A DNA stretch of 11,041 nt from Deltaproteobacteria bacterium (GCA_030262795.1 JAJSZO010000076.1:1-11041); one strand, 5' to 3'; shown: positions 1-6,022, counted from the stretch's first letter. Made by a program: numbers and translations. The notes: generated from the sequence alone by a model not told the origin.

Positions 1-1281
1 TAATGATTCAAGGAGCGATATTATTTCCTCAAGACATCCTCTTGGAATACCTATATGCTTTGGAAAATCTTCACAGCAATTAATGATTCGAGGTTTATCA
101 AAAGTTGGGAAGCGCATTGCCTGTGCTTTATAAAATTCAGGATTTTGAAATGCAGCTAAGCGAATTAACCGATTTTTCAAAGATGGTAACAATATCTCTT
201 TTTCAATATAGATTTGATTTCCAAGAACCAACTTTATCTGATCAGGAAGCGGTCCTGTAACAGGAATTTCTTTCTTCCTTGATGGCGGATCAAGCCATGG
301 TTCAATGTCATCTTCATTTGTTGCCACTATCTTGACACCAAGGATTCTTCCACGGTTTTCAGCCTGGTCTATTATTTTTTCAACTTTTGAAAGCGACATT
401 CTTTTAATTGTTGAAAGAAATGCCCATTGGTCTTGATATGGCATTAAACTGTTATCCAGAAAAACACTGTTGCCTTTTTCTCTCGGTTTTTTTTGAAGCG
501 GAAGTGCAATGAGGTTACCAAATCCACCCTTCGGCATTGTGTCCTGAGCTGGAAAGAAGCGATCATATGAATCAAGCCCGATTTCAGGCCGTCTGTCCAT
601 TGTTTCCGTCAAAATGAAAGCTCCGAGCCTTCTTGCCTGACTGGCTGGAACAGGCTCAGCAAAGAAAATCCATACATGCCCTCCATTACCTGAACGTGAT
701 CGTTCAAGAACTGCCTGGACATTATATGTTTTGCAGGTTTCCAGATATGCTGAAACATCATCCATCCAGTTTTCTTTGTCAAAATCAGCAGCCAAAAACC
801 AGCATGTTTCGTCCGGTAATAATGGATAGATGCCAATAGTATAATCTCGTTTAGACCCGCTATATACATCAGTGCCCATGAGATGATTTTTTATTATAGC
901 ATCAGTTACCGGTATGAAGTCACGGGTTTCACAGTCAGTGCATTTTATCTTTGGTTTTCCGCAAATACCTCTTATCCATTCATTACGACAACACGGCTGA
1001 TATCCGCTTTTGCCTGTTTTTGCACTTTCAAATCTTTTGGGAAACACATCTTCTCGTCCCTTGAATAAAGAGCGGAAAAGAGCTATCTTATGATCCTGGT
1101 TTGACCTGCTTGTTAACGTATTTTTCCCATAAACCGATGAATTATCTCCTTGAGATATTTTTTCTCTGAGACTTTTTAAGGATTTAATTTTTTTCAGCAA
1201 CCGAGACTTCTTTTCTTCAAGTTCTCGAAATTCTTTTTCAGATATATTTATTTGTTGATCAATTTCTGTTAGTTCTTTCAA
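1..1281 (-). CDS. TOTE conflict system archaeo-eukaryotic primase protein, N-terminal part (runs off window)
   Basis: The reverse strand is open for 427 codons from a TTG at 1281 to the window edge; the C-terminus lies outside. A GCGAGG ribosome site at 1293-1288 sits 6 bases before this TTG. An in-frame TGA at 1296-1294 rules out an upstream start, and TTG at 1287 is the only close rival. Residues 1-45 are a charged, probable coiled coil. Cys97, 98, 107, 114 and 117 look like a zinc site. The primase core follows: AADFD (164-168, the metal-binding hhDhD motif), SGNGGH (197-202, the sxH motif) and LDSYDRFFP (236-244). Residues 330-427 match the linker that, in the family I know, precedes a DEAD/DEAH helicase, so a helicase probably follows beyond the edge. 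These proteins are predicted to act on invading nucleic acid by coupling primase-polymerase and helicase activity. The family call is from remembered sequence, not a search. Confidence 0.88.
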   Translation of the reverse strand, partial: MKELTEIDQQINISEKEFRELEEKKSRLLKKIKSLKSLREKISQGDNSSVYGKNTLTSRSNQDHKIALFRSLFKGREDVFPKRFESAKTGKSGYQPCCRNEWIRGICGKPKIKCTDCETRDFIPVTDAIIKNHLMGTDVYSGSKRDYTIGIYPLLPDETCWFLAADFDKENWMDDVSAYLETCKTYNVQAVLERSRSGNGGHVWIFFAEPVPASQARRLGAFILTETMDRRPEIGLDSYDRFFPAQDTMPKGGFGNLIALPLQKKPREKGNSVFLDNSLMPYQDQWAFLSTIKRMSLSKVEKIIDQAENRGRILGVKIVATNEDDIEPWLDPPSRKKEIPVTGPLPDQIKLVLGNQIYIEKEILLPSLKNRLIRLAAFQNPEFYKAQAMRFPTFDKPRIINCCEDFPKHIGIPRGCLEEIISLLESL

Positions 1282-1315
1282 AAACAACCTCGCTCACATG
1301 ATATACCTCGGCAGG

Positions 1316-1546
1316 TCATAAATTGCGGTTATTCCCCTTTTTTATAAATTCTACCAGGGAATAACGCTGACAGCCGATTTTTTTTCCAATAACTTCTTCG
1401 CCTCTGTATATAACAAATTCTTTTTCAGATGTGTTGTTCTTCAAATTGAGCCATGAAAAAATGTTTGTTTTCAATTTCGGGATGTATGTTTTTGATGCCT
1501 TTATTTCAATATTTTTATCTTTGAAAATAAATTTCAGAATTATAGC
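1316..1546 (-). pseudogene. C-terminal remnant of a DUF4143-type ATPase-associated protein
   Basis: An open frame of 76 codons ends in TGA at 1318-1316. It is bounded upstream by an in-frame TAA at 1549-1547 and has no ATG, so it cannot be a complete gene. It contains IEIKASKTYIPKL, which resembles the E-x-K strand of the PD-(D/E)XK-like C-terminal domain of DUF4143 proteins. There it is followed by a 'FVIYRGEE' strand and a short basic tail, as here. DUF4143 normally sits behind an AAA domain in proteins of about 400 residues; all of that is missing. The remnant lies 34 bases upstream of the TOTE gene on the same strand and may be debris from the insertion that brought the TOTE gene next to its present flank. 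Identification rests on one motif, so it is moderate. Confidence 0.5.
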
Positions 1547-1585
1547 TTAGAATTAAATAGTTACAACTTATTGAAAAGAAAAAAA

Positions 1586-1614
1586 ATTATAAATTTACAA
1601 AAAAGTCAAGATAA
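1586..1614 (-). promoter_or_regulatory. Weak candidate promoter reading toward the TOTE gene
   Basis: On the minus strand a perfect TATAAT (1591-1586) lies 17 bases after TTATCT (1614-1609), a poor -35 box. A better -35, TTGACT (1609-1604), is only 12 bases from the TATAAT. The stretch is very A+T-rich, so chance matches are likely. It is the only plausible promoter seen upstream of the DUF4143 remnant and the TOTE gene. Confidence 0.2.
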
Positions 1615-1630
1615 AAAATTCGAAGACCTG

Positions 1631-1670
1631 TTGAATTAGTGCTCATTGATTTTGCCATCTTGACAAATAA
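1631..1670 (+). repeat. Direct repeat, copy A
   Basis: This 40-base stretch matches 2559-2598 at 36 of 40 positions in the same orientation. Copy B covers the last codons and stop of the intact antitoxin gene and its downstream flank. Copy A likewise begins with TTGAATTAG, so it may be the fossil 3' end of a second, lost copy of that gene. Confidence 0.75.
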
Positions 1671-1780
1671 GCATATGCCTGGGTCTGACTTTGTTAATTG
1701 AGTTAAATAAAGTGTCAGAGTTGGAGAAATAACCATAGGGCAAAAAATTATTCAATGCGAGAGCTTTGATAAACTCGGGT

Positions 1781-1852
1781 GACAGAAAGCCGCAATCCAG
1801 TTTATTCAACTAGTTACTATGGCTCCGGACTCCGGTTTTCACCGGATTGACG
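1781..1852. repeat. Worn copy of the 'gtcattccgg' inverted repeat
   Basis: The right part, 1828-1852, matches 2795-2819 at 21 of 25 positions. The left part, 'gacagaaagccgcaatccag' at 1781-1800, matches the left arm region of the element at 2744-2819 with few differences. The order and spacing of the two arms are the same, so this is a diverged second copy of the same dispersed repeat. Confidence 0.6.
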
Positions 1853-1905
1853 ATTTTTTGAGAGTTCATCAGTTTTGCACAATCCTCATTTTTGATCAAT
1901 TCTGA

Positions 1906-1977
1906 TCATTGCGAGGGGCAAATGAGCCTTTAGCCGTGAGCAAAGCACGGCGGGGGGCTTCGCTTCGCTCGCAATGA
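1906..1977. repeat. 72-bp palindromic dispersed repeat (tcattgcgag ... ctcgcaatga)
   Basis: The ends are perfect 10-base inverted repeats (1906-1915 and 1968-1977). Inside is a second hairpin, GCCGTG (1933-1938) against CACGGC (1946-1951). Its last bases, TGA, form the in-frame stop bounding the truncated toxin frame, so the repeat lies exactly at the breakpoint of that gene. Repeats with these ends are common in multicopy form in many proteobacterial genomes (remembered, not searched). Confidence 0.75.
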
Positions 1978-2040
1978 CAATACTGGGGTTATGCAAATGT
2001 CTCGGTTTATATCTTTCCTGCAGGTTATCTTTTTTTCGTC

Positions 2041-2277
2041 TTGACAGATTTCCGAAAAAAAGACTACGACGCAGTTGCTACCGACGATGCAAAACTTACA
2101 CGTCTGCTGAGAATAAAGGGTATCCCGTTCATTTTGCCTGGTCTTATTATCTATCATCTCTTACAGGACAACATGATAAATAGAAAGACCGCTTTCTGGG
2201 CATTAAAGCTGTTAGCCGAATTCATCGGCGAAGATGAGCACAGTATTGTGAGGCTGTTGATGGAGAAAACAAAATGA
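2041..2277 (+). pseudogene. PIN-domain (VapC-like) toxin, N-terminally truncated
   Basis: The frame is open from 1978 to the TGA at 2275-2277, but the first possible start is a TTG at 2041 with no ribosome site before it. The 78 residues from there include DAVATDDAKLTRLL, which resembles the fourth acidic motif of PIN-domain RNases (the 'ATDD' strand), followed by IKGIPFI and an all-helical tail as in that family. PIN domains are usually 120-150 residues; the first half with the other catalytic Asp/Glu residues is missing, so RNase activity should be lost. It overlaps the following antitoxin by ATGA, the coupling expected of a toxin-antitoxin pair. Family assignment is from pattern memory. 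Confidence 0.6.
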
Positions 2278-2567
2278 AAGTAAGTTCCATGCGAATTCCC
2301 GAAGATATCGAACAGGCCATAGAATACGTGTCCAGGATAGAAAAAGTGGAGAAGGCCCAATCATTGAGAAAACTGGCCAGGGTCGGATTCGAATCCTATG
2401 TTGCTAAAGCTTATAAAGAAGGAAGGGTTACACTCAGGGAGGCTTCGAGCTTGTTAAAACTGACACTCTCTGAGACTATTGACCTTTTAGTAGAAATGGG
2501 TGTTAAGGGAAATATTCGTGCCAAGGATGTATTAGCAAGCCTTAACACATTTGCTCCATTGAATTAG
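2274..2567 (+). CDS. Antitoxin-like DNA-binding protein (ribbon-helix-helix plus UPF0175-like helical domain)
   Basis: This is a 97-residue protein. Residues 3-45 (SSMRIPEDIEQAIEYVSR and on) fit a ribbon-helix-helix start: a short beta strand, then two helices. Residues 46-80 (YKEGRVTLREASSLLKLTLSETIDLLVEMG) look like the UPF0175-type helix-turn-helix found in antitoxins of PIN toxins. The start ATG overlaps the stop of the truncated toxin (ATGA), and a GGAG lies about 9 bases upstream inside the toxin frame. Antitoxins of this kind bind the toxin and repress their own operon. Here the toxin is broken, so this is now probably a solitary antitoxin or regulator. The protein itself looks complete. 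Confidence 0.65.
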   Translation: MKVSSMRIPEDIEQAIEYVSRIEKVEKAQSLRKLARVGFESYVAKAYKEGRVTLREASSLLKLTLSETIDLLVEMGVKGNIRAKDVLASLNTFAPLN

Positions 2568-2598
2568 TGTTCCTTGATTTTGCCATCCTGACAAATTA
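2559..2598 (+). repeat. Direct repeat, copy B
   Basis: It matches 1631-1670 at 36 of 40 bases and spans the final codons and stop of the antitoxin gene plus about 30 bases of downstream flank. The two copies bracket the truncated toxin and the antitoxin. Confidence 0.75.
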
Positions 2599-2680
2599 TC
2601 ATCACCATTACATCAAACAAAAAATAAGTGTTTAATGTGATCAAATAATCTGTCAATTTCATTGACCGATTAATTGACTC

Positions 2681-2864
2681 GAGTGTAACCAAAATAGAAC
2701 ATTGTTAATTGGAAAAAACCAAAACGTAACAGTCCATCCCTATCGTCATTCCGACAAAAGCCGGAATCCAGTTAAACAACGCCCTTTCCGCCTGGATTCC
2801 GGCTTTCGCCGGAATGACGGAGGAGAGTTGGATTCCGGATAAATGTTCTATTTTGGTTACACTC
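2681..2864. mobile_element. 184-bp miniature inverted-repeat element with nested repeat
   Basis: The outer arms, 2681-2703 and 2842-2864, are perfect 23-base inverted repeats. Immediately outside are 'aattgactc' (2672-2680) and 'aattgattc' (2865-2873), identical at 8 of 9 bases and in direct orientation, as expected of a target duplication. Inside lies the separate 'gtcattccgg' inverted repeat (2744-2819). No coding frame is present, so any movement would depend on a transposase encoded elsewhere. Transposases of several families, such as those of IS1 and IS903, make 9-bp duplications; I cannot name this one. Confidence 0.6.
2744..2819. repeat. Inverted repeat of the dispersed 'gtcattccgg' type
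   Basis: The arms 2744-2771 and 2792-2819 are 28 bases long and pair at 26 positions, with a 20-base spacer. This is a well-known type of multicopy extragenic repeat. It would form a strong hairpin in RNA from either strand and could act as a transcript-end structure, but no T-tract follows closely. Confidence 0.8.
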
Positions 2865-2898
2865 AATTGATTCCGTGATTTGATGGAGTTGTTCGGAT

Positions 2899-3015
2899 AT
2901 GGACAAAGCCATCGCCGATCACGCCCAATGGCGAGCCGACGAACGCTGCTGGTACTGCGAAGGCAAACTTCCTCAGCCCGGCTGGTGGCAGGAGCCAGGT
3001 TTGGACGAAATTTAA
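2899..3015 (+). CDS. Possible small CxxC protein, or fragment of a lost gene
   Basis: This frame encodes 38 residues from ATG at 2899 to TAA at 3013-3015. It contains a CWYC pair and a tryptophan-rich segment (GWWQEPG). GGAG at 2885-2888 lies about 10 bases ahead of the ATG. Its G+C is clearly higher than the sequence on both sides, which hints at a foreign or relic origin. It ends 33 bases before the ATPase start, so it could be the first gene of that operon, or the end of a gene truncated by the adjacent repeat element. I do not recognise it. Confidence 0.3.
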   Translation: MDKAIADHAQWRADERCWYCEGKLPQPGWWQEPGLDEI

Positions 3016-3036
3016 ATATTGCTATTTCTTTCATTC

Positions 3037-3041
3037 GGAGG
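3037..3041 (+). promoter_or_regulatory. Ribosome binding site fixing the ATPase start
   Basis: GGAGG lies 7 bases before the ATG at 3049. This favours that ATG over the in-frame TTG at 3019, which would add ten residues and has no such site. Confidence 0.75.
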
Positions 3042-3048
3042 CTTTTCA

Positions 3049-4257
3049 ATGAAGATATTGAATATGGATATCAAGGGATTCAGATCCCTTAAAAACATTT
3101 CCTGGGCGCCCACGGACTTGAACGTAATTATAGGTCCCAACGGCACTGGCAAATCAAACCTGCTCCGTATGCTTGAACTCATCTCAATATCGGCACAAGG
3201 CGGCTTGGGTAAACATATTCAAAAAGCAGGAGGCATGGAACCTCTTGTGTGGGACGGCATTTCTGATAGCATCCGCTTTCATGTGAAATCTTCCAACCTG
3301 TTGCCCTTTTGGTTCGCGGATATGAACTGGCTGACTTACGAGGTTGAATTGGCAAGACTTGGCAAAAGCGGGGCCTACTCTATTGGAAAAGAACAGCTTT
3401 TATATTTCCATCGGCAGAAATCGAAAATAAGTGTCGAACCTTTTGCAATCCTGGATCGGCAAAAAATGACCGCCAGGATTTTCGATGAAAACCGAAAAGA
3501 ATTGATTGCTCCGGAGGAATCCATGCTCGAAGAAGAGACATTGCTTAGTATGACGGCCGGACCGTTTACAATAAACCGGCATCTTCCTATTTTTCGCAGA
3601 CAATTGGCCGAATGGCGTGTTTATCATGATATTGACGTCAGCCTGTCGGCTACACTTCGCCAACCGGCAGTCGCTCAATTGGAAAAGCGAGTAGATCCGG
3701 ACGGCCAGAATCTTATCCCTGTCCTCCATACCCTTTACACGGGTGATCGAGATTTCAAAAAAGATATCGACCGGGCCATGCGAGTTGCCTTTGGAGATAA
3801 CTATGATGAGTTGATTTTTCCACCGGCGGCAGATCAGAGGATACAGCTTAGAGTAAGATGGAAAAGTCTCCAGCGTGAGCAAACGGCCGCCGATCTTTCA
3901 GAAGGAACTCTCCGATTTCTTTTTTTACTGACTATCCTTGCCTCTTCATCCCCAGCTCCTGTCATAGCCATTGACGAACCGGAGACCGGCCTGCATCCAT
4001 CAATGCTTCCGATTATTGCTGAATACGCAGTGGATGCGGCAGAACGGGTCCAGCTTATTTTTACAACCCATTCGCCGCAGTTTCTTGATGCTTTTGAGGA
4101 CACTAAACCTACAACAACTGTCGCCAAGTGGGTTAACGGCGAAACAATCCTCAACACTCTGGATGGTGAGAGGCTGGAGCGATGGTTGAAGGAATATTCA
4201 CTCGGTTCTCTTTACCGTTCCGGCGAGTTGGAAGATATGGTGGAGGATGCGGAATGA
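3049..4257 (+). CDS. AAA/ABC-type ATPase (AAA_21 / SMC-like)
   Basis: This 402-residue protein carries all motifs of an ABC-like ATPase: Walker A GPNGTGKS (29-36), the signature LSEGT (283-287), Walker B VIAIDEPE (304-311, with Asp309 and Glu310) and the H-loop in TTHSPQFLD (His341). The opening MKILNMDIKGFRSLKN is typical of SMC/RecF-like and OLD-family ATPases. The middle (about 60-280) is the variable insertion. No TOPRIM or other nuclease domain follows Walker B, so this is a stand-alone ATPase that would need a partner as effector. Relatives I remember often precede a DUF4276 gene; here the next gene is a sigma-like protein instead, overlapping by ATGA. A role in sensing DNA or in switching partners by ATP hydrolysis is inferred from the neighbours. 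Confidence 0.88.
   Translation: MKILNMDIKGFRSLKNISWAPTDLNVIIGPNGTGKSNLLRMLELISISAQGGLGKHIQKAGGMEPLVWDGISDSIRFHVKSSNLLPFWFADMNWLTYEVELARLGKSGAYSIGKEQLLYFHRQKSKISVEPFAILDRQKMTARIFDENRKELIAPEESMLEEETLLSMTAGPFTINRHLPIFRRQLAEWRVYHDIDVSLSATLRQPAVAQLEKRVDPDGQNLIPVLHTLYTGDRDFKKDIDRAMRVAFGDNYDELIFPPAADQRIQLRVRWKSLQREQTAADLSEGTLRFLFLLTILASSSPAPVIAIDEPETGLHPSMLPIIAEYAVDAAERVQLIFTTHSPQFLDAFEDTKPTTTVAKWVNGETILNTLDGERLERWLKEYSLGSLYRSGELEDMVEDAE
4242..4246 (+). promoter_or_regulatory. Ribosome binding site fixing the sigma-like start
   Basis: GGAGG lies 7 bases before ATG 4254, inside the end of the ATPase gene. It favours this start over the in-frame ATG at 4182, which would bury 72 more bases in the ATPase gene and has no comparable site. 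Confidence 0.65.
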
Positions 4258-4850
4258 AATTCATATTCTTAAATATGCTGTTTGGGGAGCAAAAAAAATT
4301 TGTATTGATAGGTGATGAAGTAGAACCCGAGGCCTTAGTTAGTGAAGCTATAGCAAGAGCCTATGGAGTTGGGACCGGAGGGACTTGCAGAAACTGGAAC
4401 AAAAACAAGTGCCCAAAGCTTGAAAATTTTTTAATAGGTATAATCAAGAGCATGACGAGCCATAAGGCTGAACATGTGACTGGTTTTCCTAAGGAATCAC
4501 TTTGTAATAAGGATGGTTCCACAAAAGATGATAAACTTTTAAAATCTGGGGATAAAACAAAGGGATTTTTAAAACCGAAGAACCCTGAGGAAGAGCTTAT
4601 AGAGGCCGAAAATCTTCAACCTCTCATGGACGAATTAAATAAGCTATCTGGTGAGGATGAAGATATGGGAATGATTATTTTGTGTATTGAGGACGAAATC
4701 AGCAAGACGAGGCATATTGCTGAGGCAACTGGATACGACAGAAAGAAGGTCAATAATCTGTTAAGAAAACTCCGCCGACGGCTTGAAAATTACAATCCGA
4801 AATTAAAAAACAATCTTCCAAAGAAAGGCAGGAAGAATGAGCATAGATAA
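4254..4850 (+). CDS. Sigma-70-like (ECF-like) regulatory protein
   Basis: This is a 198-residue protein. Residues 23-70 (VEPEALVSEAIARAY, then NKNKCPKLENFLIGIIKSM) resemble sigma region 2 of divergent ECF-like factors, in which 'DLVQEAI..' is followed by a helix ending 'FL.G.IRS...H'. Residues 151-177 (KTRHIAEATGYDRKKVNNLL and RKLRRRLE) fit a sigma region 4 helix-turn-helix with a basic recognition end. Between them is an extended polar linker (75-112) and an acidic segment (113-137). It could direct RNA polymerase or only bind DNA; the sequence does not decide. Its start overlaps the ATPase stop, and its end overlaps the next gene by 14 bases, so the three products are probably made together. 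The family call is moderate because region 2 is divergent. Confidence 0.6.
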   Translation: MKFIFLNMLFGEQKKFVLIGDEVEPEALVSEAIARAYGVGTGGTCRNWNKNKCPKLENFLIGIIKSMTSHKAEHVTGFPKESLCNKDGSTKDDKLLKSGDKTKGFLKPKNPEEELIEAENLQPLMDELNKLSGEDEDMGMIILCIEDEISKTRHIAEATGYDRKKVNNLLRKLRRRLENYNPKLKNNLPKKGRKNEHR

Positions 4851-5268
4851 AGAAAAATATATGAAGACAATGGATGCCTTAACTGATGCGTTAGGCAGGA
4901 GCGATGGACAAACAGTTGAAGATATAAAAAATGAACTTCGGGATGACGGAATTGATGTTGGCTCTGCATTGGAGCGCTTAAAGAAGGCGCAGTTGAGTAT
5001 TTCCATGGCAGCCAAAAGGTCAGCTCTTGATGCCGCAAGGGACAAGAGGGTCGAACTGGTACAGAAAGGGCGTGAATTTATCGGGAAGTTTAGTGATTGG
5101 TCCAAGGATCAGATCATGGCAAGGATAAAGGAATTGAGTGGCCCCAAGGTTAGACTCGCTTATAGGAATTTGGATGCCATGGAAACCGAGGAAATAATTT
5201 CAATTCTGGAAGATCTGGAGATGGCTCACTATCGACAAAACCTGGAAGAAGGCAGCAATGGCGAATGA
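4837..5268 (+). CDS. Small, probably all-helical protein of unknown function
   Basis: This is a 143-residue protein with no signal peptide or membrane segment. Sequence periodicity suggests helices throughout: residues 1-20, 26-35, 42-80 (rich in Ala, Lys and Arg), 87-100 and a Leu/Ile-rich acidic end (116-132, ISILEDLEMA). It has no cysteines or recognisable catalytic motif. Its start lies 14 bases inside the sigma-like gene, and its end overlaps the metallopeptidase gene by 11 bases. A protein between a DNA-binding regulator and an ImmA/IrrE peptidase is, by analogy with ImmR/ImmA and DdrO/IrrE, a candidate cleavage substrate or bridging partner. That is inference from gene order only. Confidence 0.7.
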   Translation: MSIDKEKYMKTMDALTDALGRSDGQTVEDIKNELRDDGIDVGSALERLKKAQLSISMAAKRSALDAARDKRVELVQKGREFIGKFSDWSKDQIMARIKELSGPKVRLAYRNLDAMETEEIISILEDLEMAHYRQNLEEGSNGE

Positions 5269-6022
5269 AATAGACCTAAAATTACTGAACGCTGAGTACT
5301 TGGCCTCTAAAACTATAGAGAAATTCGGAATATGCTCACATGAACACATTAGAGTCAGGGATATAGCATTTGCCTTGGGAGCAACGGTTATCGAACAAAA
5401 AATTAGCCGAGCCGCAGCAAGCATCGTGAGTGTCGGTAATTATGCCACGATAAGAATTCCCCCAATGGATAGTCCGGAGCGGAAAAAATTTAGTATCGCC
5501 CACGAATTGGGGCACCTTGTAATGAACCATGTTGAATCAATCCAAAAGGTCTGCAGTGATGAAGATATGATGAACTGGTATCAAAGCAGCCAGGAAACCC
5601 AGGCAAACTTTTTTGCAAGTGAACTTATCCTCCCCAAAAATCTGGTCGAAAGACGATGTGATGTGGCTGAGGTAAACTTTGAGCCTATAATCCAGATAGC
5701 GAAGGATTTTAGATCATCCTTAACCACTACTGCGATTAAATTTGTTAGGCTTTGCCCAGAAAAATGTGCGGTTGTTTTTTCATCAAGAGGAAAAGTCCGA
5801 TGGTTTTACAAAAGCCCTGACTGGTGGCCGTTCATTCGTAGAGACAAGAAACTTGATAAAAGAACATTAGCCTATGATTTTTTCATTAGCAAACCAATGG
5901 ACAAAAAACCGGTCGAAATAGATGCAGATGCCTGGATCGAAAGTAATGGTATTAATGAAATCGTAGAACATTCAATTGGATCACCCCGACATGGGCTTTG
6001 TGCTTTCTATCCTTTGGATTAG
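5258..6022 (+). CDS. ImmA/IrrE family zinc metallopeptidase
   Basis: This is a 254-residue protein with the zinc motif HELGH (82-86) in the context KFSIAHELGHLVMNH. A second conserved block follows at 113-126 (ETQANFFASELILP), whose first Glu is the expected third zinc ligand. Both match the ImmA/IrrE (former DUF955) family. The N-terminal 1-75 holds the usual helix and the 'V.IRDIAFALG' segment. The C-terminal 165-254 is an extra region with DWWPFIRR. Known members cleave a repressor or regulator to switch on a mobile element or a stress response. Here the likely targets are the products of the two genes directly upstream. There is no helix-turn-helix domain in this protein, unlike many fused members. 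Confidence 0.85.
   Translation: MANEIDLKLLNAEYLASKTIEKFGICSHEHIRVRDIAFALGATVIEQKISRAAASIVSVGNYATIRIPPMDSPERKKFSIAHELGHLVMNHVESIQKVCSDEDMMNWYQSSQETQANFFASELILPKNLVERRCDVAEVNFEPIIQIAKDFRSSLTTTAIKFVRLCPEKCAVVFSSRGKVRWFYKSPDWWPFIRRDKKLDKRTLAYDFFISKPMDKKPVEIDADAWIESNGINEIVEHSIGSPRHGLCAFYPLD

Larger units (their letters stand above)
1547..2040. other. Gene-free, repeat-rich stretch
   Basis: No convincing coding frame is seen on either strand between the DUF4143 remnant and the truncated PIN toxin. What it holds: an A+T-rich segment (about 1550-1620), one arm of a roughly 40-bp direct repeat (1631-1670), a worn copy of a 'gtcattccgg' inverted repeat (1781-1852), and a 72-bp palindromic repeat (1906-1977). 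It reads as a scrap yard between mobile modules. Confidence 0.6.
2568..2898. other. Intergenic stretch dominated by a composite inverted-repeat element
   Basis: No coding frame is believable here. It contains the tail of direct repeat copy B, about 80 bases of plain A+T-rich sequence, then the 184-bp element (2681-2864) with its flanking near-identical 9-mers. Confidence 0.6.

Noticed and set aside
1831..1859. Hairpin plus T-run resembling a terminator
   Set aside because: The stem is only five pairs with T-run displaced by several bases, and it is better explained as a worn copy of the dispersed inverted repeat.
1547..2900. CRISPR array or tRNA-linked attachment site in the repeat-rich stretch
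   Set aside because: Repeats are few, inverted or of different families, with no regular spacers and no tRNA-like fold seen.
3019..3048. In-frame TTG start adding ten residues to the ATPase
   Set aside because: The GGAGG at 3037-3041 is placed for ATG 3049, and MKILNMDIKGFRSLKN is the usual family beginning.
2705..3049. Minus-strand 114-codon frame across the repeat element
   Set aside because: Its middle (VIPAKAGIQ, FVGMT) is the well-known spurious translation of the 'gtcattccggc' repeats; not a gene.
3400..3882. Minus-strand 160-codon frame inside the ATPase gene
   Set aside because: Antisense shadow of the variable region of the ATPase; no ribosome site or motif.
4182..4253. Longer start for the sigma-like gene at ATG 4182
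   Set aside because: The extra residues are an out-of-frame reading of the ATPase end, and GGAGG supports ATG 4254.
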